From contig NZ_OY776488.1 of NCBI RefSeq assembly GCF_963675635.1, positions 3,455,028 to 3,519,027 of the forward strand: 64,000 nt of DNA, written 5' to 3'. Under the pieces are notes generated by a model, which saw only the letters and a list, made by a program, of their open reading frames with translations, searched no databases and was not told where the DNA came from. Positions 41,996 through 51,904 of this stretch are shown here, piece by piece; position 1 is the stretch's first letter, and the number at the start of each line of letters is the position of its first letter. Made by a program: the position numbers and the translations under genes. Source of the stretch: an uncultured Pseudodesulfovibrio sp. (GTDB taxonomy: Bacteria; Desulfobacterota; Desulfovibrionia; Desulfovibrionales; Desulfovibrionaceae).

Positions 41996-43144
41996 CTATG
42001 TGTTCCTTTTTTTCGAAGCACTGGTTTGCCGCTCTTCATAATGAGCGGCCAGATTGTCCTGAATGACGTTTTCTCTCGCCGCTTCGAGATGGGAATAACG
42101 ATCCGCCATGCGGAGCGTCTTGTGGCCAATCATTTCTTTGGCATGCTTGAGAGTCCCGCCAGCCATGATGATGTTTGAACAGTATGTGTGTCTGTTGTCA
42201 TGGAAGTGGAAGTCGTTGAGGCCAAGTGAGTTACAAACACTTTTCCAGGCTGATTTGAACTCGCTCATTCTACTGCCGTCCAGATGCCCTACAACGAAAT
42301 CTCCTTTGTTAGAGATTCCTCTGAGCTTTCGCATTTTGTTGATATGGGCTTTGCGTGCCAGCAGAGCCTTTCTGGTCCTGGGCATGATCCGGTGGACTCG
42401 CTCTACTTTGGTCTTGGTTCTATAGAATCGGATGATCCCAGTTTCGCCATAATTCAAAGTAATGTCAGACCATTGCAAATCCAACACTTCCTGCTTGCTT
42501 AAACCATGTTCGACGGCCAACAGGATTGCCAAAGGTAGGTAGTGCTTTGCGCGACCTTTGGAAGCACCTTTGAGTAGCTTTTCAACCATTTTCGGTTGCA
42601 TGAATTGCTTTCGTTCATGGTTTTTTTCACTCAGGTACTTGATGCCGCTTGTTGGATCGTCTTTGATGGCCTTGGAGTCTATAGCCTTGGCAAAGACTTG
42701 CTTAAGAATGAACATTTGGCGATTTGCTAATGCCATGGAACGAGCGGCTGCAACATCTGCACGGTGTTCCAGCAGATCCTCTTTCGAGATCGTTCCTACA
42801 ACCTTCTTGCCCCATTTCTTGAGCAATGGTTTGAGGAAACTGATGTAGCCTTTCAAGGTGGCACTACTTAGATCGCCTTCCTTGTGCCTACGCTGCCATT
42901 CGTGAACGCATTTGGATGCAATGCTGCCGAATGTCTGCGCCAGCTCATTCTTCTTATTCCGTCTTGGTTTGGGGAGCTTCCCTTCATCCAATAACGAGCG
43001 AAGCTTGTCGGCCTCCTGCATTGCAAGTGACTTGCGTCTGAATGTCGCATGATGATGCTTTTTCCCGGATTCAGGTTCCAGGTATTGAATTACGTAGCTT
43101 TTGCCTTTCTTACGTGGGCGTGTGGTGATGGTGACAGTTGCCAT
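41996..43144 (-). CDS. Tyrosine recombinase / phage-type integrase of element II
   Basis: A 382-residue integrase with an N-terminal arm-binding part (residues 1-60), a SAM-like core-binding domain (about 70-170) and the catalytic domain. Catalytic residues visible are Lys in TKTKV (about 244-246), His315 and Arg318 (FHDNRHT), His341 (IGHKT) and Tyr350. The position of the first catalytic Arg holds Ser216 (GLSKQEVLDLQW), which is unusual and may weaken activity. It lies 77 bases from att copy 2, the usual place, and 3 bases after the excisionase gene. Confidence 0.93.
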   Translation of the reverse strand: MATVTITTRPRKKGKSYVIQYLEPESGKKHHHATFRRKSLAMQEADKLRSLLDEGKLPKPRRNKKNELAQTFGSIASKCVHEWQRRHKEGDLSSATLKGYISFLKPLLKKWGKKVVGTISKEDLLEHRADVAAARSMALANRQMFILKQVFAKAIDSKAIKDDPTSGIKYLSEKNHERKQFMQPKMVEKLLKGASKGRAKHYLPLAILLAVEHGLSKQEVLDLQWSDITLNYGETGIIRFYRTKTKVERVHRIMPRTRKALLARKAHINKMRKLRGISNKGDFVVGHLDGSRMSEFKSAWKSVCNSLGLNDFHFHDNRHTYCSNIIMAGGTLKHAKEMIGHKTLRMADRYSHLEAARENVIQDNLAAHYEERQTSASKKRNT

Positions 43145-43147
43145 AGC

Positions 43148-43354
43148 TTAGTCCTTCCACGAGTATCCGCCCTTGCTTCTCCCTATTTGGTTTTCAATGA
43201 ACTCAAGTACATCAGCGTATCGGATGAGCTTGCGCGAACGTACCAAAATTGAAGGGAGTTCGCCACTGTCCAGCATACGCGAAACAGTTGATCTGTGTAC
43301 ACGCAGTATGTCGGCTGTTTCTTGAATGTTGAGCAGTAATTTTTGAGTGTCCAT
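43148..43354 (-). CDS. Excisionase-type helix-turn-helix protein
   Basis: A 68-residue MerR-like winged helix protein (LLNIQETADILRVHRSTVSR, then LVRSRKLIRYADVLEFIE). This is the excisionase/DNA-binding family found next to integrases. The ATG at 43354 has GGAG. It is directly upstream of int in the same direction and probably directs excision of the element. Confidence 0.9.
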   Translation of the reverse strand: MDTQKLLLNIQETADILRVHRSTVSRMLDSGELPSILVRSRKLIRYADVLEFIENQIGRSKGGYSWKD

Positions 43355-43446
43355 AATCTTCTCCAAGCAGTTTCATTCACCCTGATATGCAGGGCGTGCA
43401 TAGAAACTAGCGAGGAGAGACATATGAGTCTCGGACAGTTCAAATC

Positions 43447-44271
43447 TTATTTTTGTCCGGTCCGATGAAGCCCCCAGAAAAGCAGGTTGCGGCGAACAGC
43501 CTTTTCAAATGAGTGGGGAGACATATCTAAATCAGGATCAGTGAGTCCTAACCCTCTATCCTTGGCCGATTGGTCGAAGAGGTCCTGAACTTGTGGATAG
43601 GTGAGAGGTGAGCCGAGGTGTCTGGATAATCCATATAGAAGTGCTGCCAGGAAAGTTTTCACTTTAGTGACACTGAGTTTTCGGGGTGCGCCTTCAAGGG
43701 TTTTGATGAGTTGTTTGAATTCGGGGCTAGCTGGATCGGTCCCATGCTGGGCAAAATGGCGGGCAATTTTGGTGTCTCCAATAACCCGTTTATCTATTCG
43801 GAGTATCTTGTCCATTGCATCCAAATTTCCAAGCCTCGCTTTTCTGTAAAGCCCGGTTGGAGTTTCGAAATAATACAGCCAGCAGGGAAGAAATATTCGA
43901 AAAGTGAAAAAACCTTCATCCGAAAGTGGGAATTTCTCAGTTTCCGGATAATTATCCGAAAACAATAATTCCGAAATTAAAATTCCAACCGGATGTTCGA
44001 AAATCGAAATATCGTCGTTATTTAAGATGGTTACAATTTCACCGTTTTCAATTTCAAGTTTGTTGGATAATTCGGGAAAAACCAGAAAAATATTATCCAG
44101 CGAAATATCCAAAACTTTTCGATGCGATCGATAAAATTTCAGCCATTTGGATAAATCAATTTCGATTTGGAACTCATCCTGTGCCTGTTGAGCCGCCATC
44201 AGTGCTTGATGGAGGTTCTCCGCCACAGGTGCGATGTCAGGAGAGGCGAGGGCTTCGAGAAGGGGGATCAT
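43447..44271 (-). CDS. Island protein of unknown function
   Basis: A 274-residue soluble protein. The middle (codons 35 to 120) is clearly richer in A and T than neighbouring genes, a sign of foreign origin. The C-terminus is helical and basic (SPHSFEKAVRRNLLFWGL). No signal peptide, membrane segment or known motif is visible. It lies between the excisionase and the secretion operon. The ribosome site is weak. The function is unknown. Confidence 0.7.
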   Translation of the reverse strand: MIPLLEALASPDIAPVAENLHQALMAAQQAQDEFQIEIDLSKWLKFYRSHRKVLDISLDNIFLVFPELSNKLEIENGEIVTILNNDDISIFEHPVGILISELLFSDNYPETEKFPLSDEGFFTFRIFLPCWLYYFETPTGLYRKARLGNLDAMDKILRIDKRVIGDTKIARHFAQHGTDPASPEFKQLIKTLEGAPRKLSVTKVKTFLAALLYGLSRHLGSPLTYPQVQDLFDQSAKDRGLGLTDPDLDMSPHSFEKAVRRNLLFWGLHRTGQK

Positions 44272-44324
44272 TGAGACTTAGTTCTTCTGGTGTGAGTTTA
44301 GTATGAGAGTGCTAACACCAAGCT

Positions 44325-45662
44325 TTATCTCTCCCTGAACGATTGTGCCATGGAAAGATAGATCGGCTTCATAAAGTAGCCGAGCAGAGTCTTGTTCCCT
44401 GTCTTGATGTCAGCCTGGACAGTCATGCCGGGAAGGACGAGGAGCTTTTTGTTGCCCTTGGTCAGGTGGTTGGCGTTCAGCGTCACGATACCCTTGTAAT
44501 ACACGCTGCCATCTTCCTCCACGATGGTGGTAGGTGAGATGGCGGTGAGAACGCCCTTGATGCCTCCGTAACGGGAATAATCATAGGCTGTAAATTTGAC
44601 GGTTACAGTCTGTCCTTCTTCGATGTGGCCGACATCGCGAGAAGATATTTTGACTTCTGCTACCAGTTTGCGGCCTATGGGTACGAGTTCCATGACCGTT
44701 TCGCCGGGCTGGATGATCTCTCCTGCCGAGTTGATCTGGAGGTTGTGGATGACGCCATCTTCCGGCGCCTTGACCGACAACTGGTACACATCCATTTCGA
44801 ATCGTTTGACGATTTCATCAATCTCTCTAGCTTCAGCCTCTACTGTGGCCAGTTCAGCCATCCAGCTTTCGAGTGCATCTTCCCGGAGTTTGACCAGACG
44901 GTTCCGACTTTCAGTGAGTTTCTCCCTCACCTGGATTCGCCGCACGGGGATTTGGTTGAGGTATTCTTGTACTTGTAGGAATTGGCGCTTGATGCCGAAG
45001 AATTCCGTCTTGCCGACCAGTTCTCGTTTGAAAAGTCCCTCGTAGGTATCGTACTCTTCTCGCATCAGCTGGTGTTGCTGGCGTAGTGTATTTTCCCTGT
45101 TGCCCAATTCCTTGAGCTCGGCTTCGTATTGGTTGATTTGATTTTTGAGAATCGCTTTAGAAACGTCCATGGCTTCGATTTTTTGTTTGTGCAAACGGGT
45201 CTGCTGGGCGGCTAGTTCAGCATATTTTTCCTCAATATCGGAGTAGGTTGGGTTGCGTCCGTCAATGAGTGCCTGGAGACGTTCCTTGCGAAGAGCAAGG
45301 GTGGTCTGACGGACAAGTTGCTGATCAAGGTTGGATACGGAAACCGTGGGGTCGAGGGTGATGAGGTCTTGTCCCTTCTTTACCGCTTCGCCTTCAGTAA
45401 CCAGAATGGCTGACACCATGCCGCCGTCTTCGCTTTGCACGCGCTTAATCTGCCCGGATGGGGTGATTTTGCCTGATGAAACCGCGACTTCGTCGATGCG
45501 GGTGATGGATGCCCAGGTGACAAAGGCCGCGATGACCAGAGTCAGCGTGAGGATAACGTAGCGCACGAGACGTGGTACGCCGGTTTCTTCCAACAGCAGA
45601 GCTTGGGAGAGATGCATGGATTGTCGTTTGTTGACGCGAATTTTTCCTTTTGTAGGGCTCAT
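44325..45662 (-). CDS. Type I secretion periplasmic adaptor (HlyD family)
   Basis: A 445-residue membrane fusion protein with a short cytoplasmic tail, one membrane helix (YVILTLTLVIAAFVTWASI, near residue 40), a lipoyl half-motif (SSGKITPSGQIKRVQSEDGG), long coiled coils (about 110 to 290), the second lipoyl half (VKAPEDGVIHNLQINSAGEI) and a beta-barrel end. It links the inner-membrane ABC exporter to a TolC-like outer channel, which is not encoded here. The ATG at 45662 has AAGGAT. It is the last gene of the secretion operon. Confidence 0.93.
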   Translation of the reverse strand: MSPTKGKIRVNKRQSMHLSQALLLEETGVPRLVRYVILTLTLVIAAFVTWASITRIDEVAVSSGKITPSGQIKRVQSEDGGMVSAILVTEGEAVKKGQDLITLDPTVSVSNLDQQLVRQTTLALRKERLQALIDGRNPTYSDIEEKYAELAAQQTRLHKQKIEAMDVSKAILKNQINQYEAELKELGNRENTLRQQHQLMREEYDTYEGLFKRELVGKTEFFGIKRQFLQVQEYLNQIPVRRIQVREKLTESRNRLVKLREDALESWMAELATVEAEAREIDEIVKRFEMDVYQLSVKAPEDGVIHNLQINSAGEIIQPGETVMELVPIGRKLVAEVKISSRDVGHIEEGQTVTVKFTAYDYSRYGGIKGVLTAISPTTIVEEDGSVYYKGIVTLNANHLTKGNKKLLVLPGMTVQADIKTGNKTLLGYFMKPIYLSMAQSFRER

Positions 45663-45675
45663 GGCAGCATCCTTG

Positions 45676-47787
45676 TCAGCATTTATATTCTTCCGGGAGG
45701 AGAGGCAGCACTTCGTCCGGCGGGCCGAACATACGTACACGGCCTCGTTCCATCCACATGATTTTATCCGCTTTTTTCAGGTAGGCGGCATGGTTGGTCA
45801 CCGTGATGATCGTTGAATGACCTCTAGCTTCCTCCAGTATATTCAGAAATACATCTCGCTCTTCAAAGCTGGGCCGTTCCATTGCTTCGTCCAGCAGGAG
45901 CAGAGGGGCGGGGCTGACCAGAGTTCTGGCCAGGTTCAGTTTCTTGAGGAATGATATGGGCATCAGTTTCATCTGGTAGTCGCCAATGCGGGTATGGATG
46001 CCGTTTTCCAAAGCCTCCACTTCATCAAGCACTCCTGCCTTGAGGCAGGCGTCTTGCAATTCGCCGTCCGGGGCTACCGGGTTGATCAGGCGCAGGTTCT
46101 GGGCAATGGTGCCATAGAAGAATTGGGGGGTCTGCGGAGCATACCCTACGGACCGGCGAAGCGAGAGCGGGTCCATTTGCCGGATGCTGGTGTGGTCCAG
46201 CGTAATGCGGCCTGCCTGAGGGCGGTATAAGCCCATTATCAGTTTTAGTATGGTGGATTTCCCGGCCCCGTCATGCCCTGCGATGGCGAGCGTTTCGCCA
46301 TGCTTGACCTCGAAGCTGACGCCGAGCAGGGCGGGTTGAGCATCGCGCATGTAGCGGATGGAGACCTGAGAGAACCTGACGTCGCCACGCATTTTCCGAT
46401 TCAGGGTGAGTAGTGATTCCGTGTGCTGTTCGATGTCGAGATTCATGAGTCTGTCCACCTGGCGCACACTTTTGTTGATGCGTTCAACCTGAAGCATGAC
46501 CACGAAGCCGGAACGCAGGGGAGCGAGGACTCGCCAGACCAGAATCATGCAGGCCACCAACGCGCCCATGGTCATCTCCCTGGCCAGGACGTTGTTGACA
46601 GACAAGGCCATGGTGGCAACACCGGCACCCATAATCAGGGTGTTGGTCAGCACATTGATCTGGGATGCGAGCTGGGAGGACCGGAAAGAGTTGGCCGCAC
46701 ACTCAGCCGAAAGCTGGCGATACCGATTTTCCCATATGATCGGGGCGGAGGTCTGCTTGATGGCCCGCATCTTGGTCAGCATCTCCATGACCAGTTCCTG
46801 TTTTGCTGCTCCCGCCTTGGCCACCTGCTCGTTGGCCCGTTTGACCAAAGGGAGATATATGGCGGCCAGGACACCGAAGAGGATGATGGCTATTATCGGG
46901 ACAGCAACCACGGAACCACCGAGGACCCACATGGCGCCGACCAGCAGGGTGATGAATGGGATTTCCATTACCGCGACAAAAGCCTGGCCCGAGAAAAAGT
47001 CCCTGACCGTGTCGAAATCCTTGATTCGGGAAGCCTGTGCGCCGATGGAAGCTGATTCGGTGTAAGCGGGGGGCATGTAGAGAATGCGGCGGAATACTTC
47101 GTTGCCGACAATGTTCCCCAGGCGGGCAGCGATGAATCCGAGAATGCCGGAGCGGATCAGACGCAGGCCGAAATCGCTCAAAATGAAAACAAGTACGCCG
47201 ATGACGATGTACGCCAGAGTGACGTTGTTTTCGAAAAAGGGCATCTGGTCATAAATGGTCATTATGAACAGAGGGAGGGTCAGTGCCAGAACGCTGAGCA
47301 TGAAAGAGACAAGCAGGCCTTGTTTCAGCGGCTTTTTGAACCGGGCAAGAACCTTTCTGAACCATTCCTTCTGCTGGCGGTGCAGGGAGTGGCCTCGTGT
47401 ATCCACTTGTGCGAAAAAAAATGCAGTGCCGTTTTGTGAATCAGGAGTTATTTCAATATAGGCTTCTTTTTCAGGGTCAAAGGCAAGCACGGTGGCTCCA
47501 TCACCTTTGGATAAAATTTGGGTTTTTCCATCGTCTGTCACGAACAGGCAGGGGAGCATGCGGTCATCAAGGTGGTCCAGCCGGGTTTCCATGGACCGGC
47601 TGCCGAACTTGAGGTTGGCCATGACGTTCAGCAGGTCCGATAGATCCAGGCTGTCGCTCAGATGCGGCATGGCTTCGGCTAGGTGAACAACACTGCCTCT
47701 CCACCCCAGCGAATCGAGCAGAGGGGGGATGCAGGGGCCAAGGCCGCCGGGCAGGTTGAATTCTGATGACGTGACAGGATTTGCCAT
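45676..47787 (-). CDS. Type I secretion ABC exporter, LapB-like half-transporter
   Basis: A 703-residue protein: a C39-like N-terminal domain without the catalytic Cys (1 to about 130), six membrane helices (about 155 to 430), and a nucleotide-binding domain. Walker A is intact (GHDGAGKST, about residue 503), as is Walker B (LLLLDEAMERP), but the ABC signature is changed to PISFLKKLNLAR instead of LSGGQ. The stop of the hemerythrin gene adjoins its ATG. Together with the second ABC protein at 48291-49985 it probably forms a heterodimer that exports an adhesin-like substrate. Confidence 0.92.
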   Translation of the reverse strand: MANPVTSSEFNLPGGLGPCIPPLLDSLGWRGSVVHLAEAMPHLSDSLDLSDLLNVMANLKFGSRSMETRLDHLDDRMLPCLFVTDDGKTQILSKGDGATVLAFDPEKEAYIEITPDSQNGTAFFFAQVDTRGHSLHRQQKEWFRKVLARFKKPLKQGLLVSFMLSVLALTLPLFIMTIYDQMPFFENNVTLAYIVIGVLVFILSDFGLRLIRSGILGFIAARLGNIVGNEVFRRILYMPPAYTESASIGAQASRIKDFDTVRDFFSGQAFVAVMEIPFITLLVGAMWVLGGSVVAVPIIAIILFGVLAAIYLPLVKRANEQVAKAGAAKQELVMEMLTKMRAIKQTSAPIIWENRYRQLSAECAANSFRSSQLASQINVLTNTLIMGAGVATMALSVNNVLAREMTMGALVACMILVWRVLAPLRSGFVVMLQVERINKSVRQVDRLMNLDIEQHTESLLTLNRKMRGDVRFSQVSIRYMRDAQPALLGVSFEVKHGETLAIAGHDGAGKSTILKLIMGLYRPQAGRITLDHTSIRQMDPLSLRRSVGYAPQTPQFFYGTIAQNLRLINPVAPDGELQDACLKAGVLDEVEALENGIHTRIGDYQMKLMPISFLKKLNLARTLVSPAPLLLLDEAMERPSFEERDVFLNILEEARGHSTIITVTNHAAYLKKADKIMWMERGRVRMFGPPDEVLPLLPEEYKC

Positions 47788-48300
47788 CTATTCCCCCACA
47801 CGCATGCGATCCGTCTTGCCCAGGACGAATGTCTCGTAGTCGATGCCGTTAATGTGGTTGACCCACCAATCCAAAATGGAGAGCTTGAGACCGGAGACCA
47901 TTTGCAGTCGACCACGCTTGAAATCGTTGTAATGCTCTTCGACCATGCCCAGGAAAATGGAGTGTTGTTCAAGATGGTGAACCATCAAGGGGCTTTCCAT
48001 CTTCTGCATGATCCGCGTTTCCCGCTGGAAGTGAATGTCCGCATAGTCGAGCAGCTTTTCGAATATTTCTTCACCCCTGTGCAGGTTTTCGAATGACACG
48101 TCGCGGTTGCTGAGGGCCTGAATGATGAGATTGAGGTCAAGGGCATACTGGGTGAACTTGCGATGATCTTCATCTACCGCATGGATGCCGATTGTTTGCA
48201 CGATGCCGGAAACATCATCCCATATGCGGGCTGATTGCAAAACCCAGCGCGTCCAGGCCTGCTCATTGCGGGATATGTCCTTGCCCTGTGTCAGAAGCAT
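47788..48300 (-). CDS. Bacteriohemerythrin
   Basis: A 170-residue oxygen-binding-type di-iron protein. The ligand set is visible: His40/His46 (IHAVDEDH), His90 and Glu94 (HFQRET), His109 and His113 (HLEQH), His149 and Asp154 (HINGID). The ATG at 48300 lies inside the end of the upstream ABC gene and has GGAG, so the two are translationally coupled. A hemerythrin inside a type I secretion operon is unexpected. It may sense or deliver oxygen or iron. That is inference. Confidence 0.88.
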   Translation of the reverse strand: MLLTQGKDISRNEQAWTRWVLQSARIWDDVSGIVQTIGIHAVDEDHRKFTQYALDLNLIIQALSNRDVSFENLHRGEEIFEKLLDYADIHFQRETRIMQKMESPLMVHHLEQHSIFLGMVEEHYNDFKRGRLQMVSGLKLSILDWWVNHINGIDYETFVLGKTDRMRVGE

Positions 48301-49985
48301 TGATCCGGCTCCATCTGTACGAGTTTTTCGTCCACAATCTGATATATGACGTCCGCCATGTTCAGCATGGGAGGGCTGGATGTCGCCATGACCATGGTGC
48401 AATTGCCCTTGAGTTTTTTCATGAGCCAGAGAAAGAGTTGCTCGCTGTCCGAGTCCATGGCGTCGTTGACCTTGTCCATAAGGATGATTCGCGGCCGGAT
48501 AGTCAGAGAGCGGGCGAGACATATTCGCTGGACAATCCCTGTGGGCAGGAATTCATAGAGTCTGTTGCCGACGACGGTTTCATAGCCCAGCGGGAGATCT
48601 GACAGAACCTCATCCAACCTGAGCAGGGCCGCCGCATCCATGGCCGCGTCCCGGTGTGCCGGATTAAACAGGGTGAGGTTGTCGAAAATCGTGCCGTTGA
48701 AAAGCGTGCCTTGTTGCGGGATGTATTCGATGCGTCCCTTGAAATCATTATGGCATATCTCCGCCATGTCATTGTTGTCGATGAGCACCTTGCCGGAAGT
48801 GGGTGCGATCATGCCGTACATGAGGTTGAGCAGGGTCGACGTTCCCTTTGAGCCCTGGGAATGCAGGCAGACGAATTGTCCCGGCTCGATAGTCAGTTTG
48901 ACGTTGTCGAGTATCTTGGCGGTGCTTTGATCATAGCGGAAAGTGACGTCCGCAAGCTCAATGCGGCCTTCGATCTCACTAGGCAGGCATGGGGCCGTGG
49001 CGTCATATTCCTGCTTGAGTTCAGCGACTCCCTTGATTTGTTCTTTGGCGATTTCAATGTCTGCGTGACGAACCCAGAAAGAAGCGAGACTCTTGAATGG
49101 CTGGAAGAATCGTCCGCTGAGCAGGGTGCATGCAGCGAGACTACCCAGCGTCATGTTGCCGCCGATGGCAAGGCTTCCGCCCACGAAAAGAACGCCGAAG
49201 AGGATGATCTGGGAAAACATGGTGCCCAGGCTCACTGGCAAATTACCCACAAAGATGACGTCATAGTCGCTTTTGGCCGTTTCAGTGCCGAGCCGCTCAT
49301 GACGCCTGAGCATGGACTCCTCAAGAGTTATGGACTTGATGGTGTGAATGCCGCCCAAAGACTCCACCAGGAAATTGTATCGGCGATCCCCCAGAGTCTT
49401 TTGTTGCATGCGATTCGTGCTGTAGCGCCGCTTGATGATGGTGATGAGGAGAAGGAAAACCATGGTGACAGCACCTATGTAGGCCGCCACGGTCCAACCG
49501 CTGAGAAAAGCGATGACAGCCATGAACAGGAAGGCAAATGGCAGGTCGAGGAGGAGCTGAAATGCTTGTCCCGCGTAATAGGTGCGCAGGGCATTTACCG
49601 AACGCAATCGGTCCAGGTGAACGCCCGCTCCATCTCTTTCGAAATCTTCGAGGTGGCAGTTGAGCCACCGGGCCACGCAACCATGGGCGATTTCATGCTC
49701 GAAACGGGCGGATATCCAGTTGGTGACTGTGGTGCGGCATAAGCGCAAAATGGACTCCAGCACCAGTGCGCAGCCGAAACCTATGACCAGCCACAAGAGT
49801 GTGTTGGTGGCCCTGGTCGGAACGATGCGGTCATAGACCTGCATCAAAATGATGGGCAAGGCGAGGGAGAGGACGTTGATCCCCACGGAAGCGAGAAAGA
49901 GATCGAAGGAGCTGCGCAGGAAAAGTGGCAATCCTGCAATATCCCTGATCAGCCCCCGTGGGCGTTTAAAATAAGATAAATCCAT
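48291..49985 (-). CDS. Type I secretion ABC half-transporter with degenerate ATPase sites
   Basis: A 564-residue protein with six membrane helices (about 20 to 310) and a nucleotide-binding domain. Walker A is degenerate (SQGSKGTST, about residue 374, with Thr for the key Lys). Walker B ends in DK instead of DE (ILMDKV, about residue 500), and the signature is LPTGIVQRICLAR. It has no C39-like domain. It cannot be an ordinary homodimeric exporter and most likely pairs with the LapB-like protein at 45676-47787. It is the first gene of the secretion operon. Confidence 0.9.
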   Translation of the reverse strand: MDLSYFKRPRGLIRDIAGLPLFLRSSFDLFLASVGINVLSLALPIILMQVYDRIVPTRATNTLLWLVIGFGCALVLESILRLCRTTVTNWISARFEHEIAHGCVARWLNCHLEDFERDGAGVHLDRLRSVNALRTYYAGQAFQLLLDLPFAFLFMAVIAFLSGWTVAAYIGAVTMVFLLLITIIKRRYSTNRMQQKTLGDRRYNFLVESLGGIHTIKSITLEESMLRRHERLGTETAKSDYDVIFVGNLPVSLGTMFSQIILFGVLFVGGSLAIGGNMTLGSLAACTLLSGRFFQPFKSLASFWVRHADIEIAKEQIKGVAELKQEYDATAPCLPSEIEGRIELADVTFRYDQSTAKILDNVKLTIEPGQFVCLHSQGSKGTSTLLNLMYGMIAPTSGKVLIDNNDMAEICHNDFKGRIEYIPQQGTLFNGTIFDNLTLFNPAHRDAAMDAAALLRLDEVLSDLPLGYETVVGNRLYEFLPTGIVQRICLARSLTIRPRIILMDKVNDAMDSDSEQLFLWLMKKLKGNCTMVMATSSPPMLNMADVIYQIVDEKLVQMEPDQCF

Positions 49986-50052
49986 CGCGTTTCCGGGTTG
50001 TCGAGTTCGTTTTTTCTTTAACTATAGGGAAAATGGAATAATTTTGCGATGA

Positions 50053-50094
50053 TAAAAAAATGCGCACTCGTCTTTTTTATGACGGGTGCGCATT
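50053..50094 (-). terminator. Terminator after the Pro-rich repeat gene
   Basis: A 14-base-pair stem (50059-50072 with 50081-50094, one mismatch) is followed by seven T residues on the minus strand. It separates the repeat-protein gene from the secretion operon, so they are separate transcription units. Confidence 0.88.
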
Positions 50095-50106
50095 GTTGCA
50101 TTGTCA

Positions 50107-51877
50107 CTACCAATCTGACTGGTCAGGGAAATCCTCGGCATCCTGATCAAAGGCATCAAGAGTGTCGCCGTTGTCGGCCCCTTCCTGGTCGTCGAGTTCG
50201 TCCTTGCCACGGCCACGGCCTTTGCCGCCCTTGTCGTCGTTTTCGACTTCGTCGGCCCAGCCGTTTTCGCTTATGGAGTCTGGACCGTTGTCCATGGAAT
50301 CATCGGATTCCGTCATGTCGGTCCAACTGCCGCCCTGACCCGATCCTTCGTCTTCATCGAACAGGAAGAAATTGTTTTCCAGAGTATCGTCCCCGCCACC
50401 GTCATCCACGCGTTCGTCGTAGAAACGATGGTCCTCGGTGACACCGGGAGGTGCGTCGTCCAGGCCGTTGCCCAGTCCCATATTTCCCTTGGGACCACCT
50501 TGCTCCGAGCCACCATTGTCAGCTGCATCCTCTGACTCCTGCTCGCCAGCCTTGCCTTGGTCCGGGCCGTCTTCGACCTGGCCCCAGCGATTGCCCGGCT
50601 TTTCGTCGTTGTCGGTCTCGCTGTCTTTGTCCCGATTTTCATCGGGGCCCGGAGCCGTCCCCGGCTCCGGTTCGGGAGTCGGTGAAGGCTCAGGTTCCGG
50701 CTCCGGTTCGGGAGTCGGTGAAGGCTCAGGTTCCGGCTCCGGTTCGGGAGTCGGTGAAGGCTCAGGTTCCGGCTCCGGTTCGGGAGTCGGTGAAGGCTCA
50801 GGTTCCGGCTCCGGTTCGGGAGTCGGTGAAGGCTCAGGTTCCGGCTCCGGTTCGGGAGTCGGTGAAGGCTCAGGTTCCGGCTCCGGTTCGGGAGTCGGTG
50901 AAGGCTCAGGTTCCGGCTCCGGTTCGGGAGTCGGTGAAGGCTCAGGTTCCGGCTCCGGTTCGGGAGTCGGTGAAGGCTCAGGTTCCGGCTCCGGTTCGGG
51001 AGTCGGTGAAGGCTCAGGTTCCGGCTCCGGTTCGGGAGTCGGTGAAGGCTCAGGTTCCGGCTCCGGTTCGGGAGTCGGTGAAGGCTCAGGTTCCGGCTCC
51101 GGTTCGGGAGTCGGTGAAGGCTCAGGTTCCGGCTCCGGTTCGGGAGTCGGTGAAGGCTCAGGTTCCGGCTCCGGTTCGGGAGTCGGTGAAGGCTCAGGTT
51201 CCGGCTCCGGTTCGGGAGTCGGTGAAGGCTCAGGTTCCGGCTCCGGTTCGGGAGTCGGTGAAGGCTCAGGTTCCGGCTCCGGTTCGGGAGTCGGTGAAGG
51301 CTCAGGTTCCGGCTCCGGTTCGGGAGTCGGTGAAGGCTCAGGTTCCGGCTCCGGTTCGGGAGTCGGTGAAGGCTCAGGTTCCGGCTCCGGTTCGGGAGTC
51401 GGTGAAGGCTCAGGTTCCGGCTCCGGTTCGGGAGTCGGTGAAGGCTCAGGTTCCGGCTCCGGTTCGGGAGTCGGTGAAGGCTCAGGTTCCGGCTCCGGTT
51501 CGGGAGTCGGTGAAGGCTCAGGTTCCGGCTCCGGTTCGGGAGTCGGTGAAGGCTCAGGTTCCGGCTCCGGTTCGGGAGTCGGTGAAGGCTCAGGTTCCGG
51601 CTCCGGTTCGGGAGTCGGTGAAGGCTCAGGTTCCGGCTCCGGTTCGGGAGTCGGTGAAGGCTCAGGTTCCGGCTCCGGTTCGGGAGTCGGTGAAGGCTCA
51701 GGTTCCGGCTCCGGTTCGGGAGTCGGTGAAGGCTCAGGTTCCGGCTCCGGTTCGGGAGTCGGTGAAGGCTCAGGTTCCGGCTCCGGTTCGGGAGTCGGTG
51801 AAGGCTCAGGTTCCGGCTCCGGTTCGGGAGTCGGTGAAGGCTCAGGTTCCGGCTCCGGTTCGGGAGTCGGTGAAGGC
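50107..51877 (-). CDS. Pro-rich repeat protein, C-terminal part (downstream of a 2-base frameshift)
   Basis: This frame carries about 34 units of the 12-residue motif [12 protein letters not shown], then about 150 acidic residues rich in Asp, Gly and Glu ([18 protein letters not shown] near the end) and the C-terminus DFPDQSDW. It joins the N-terminal part at 51878-52564 if two bases are restored at about 51877. An open frame continues upstream to 52062 but is out of frame with the real N-terminus. A Pro/Glu stalk plus an acidic tail beside a type I exporter suggests the secreted substrate. Whether it is now expressed depends on the frameshift. Confidence 0.6.
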
Positions 51878-51904
51878 TCAGTCCGGCTCCGGTTCGGGAG
51901 TCGG
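50661..51904. repeat. Perfect 36-bp tandem array, about 34 copies
   Basis: A 36-base unit repeats from about 50661 to 51877 with no base change that I can find; the same decamer recurs at 50671 and then every 36 bases up to 51859. The next copy, at 51893 instead of 51895, has lost two bases. The unit is a multiple of three, so copy-number changes keep the frame. All six frames are free of stops for long distances, which creates spurious plus-strand frames. Confidence 0.97.
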
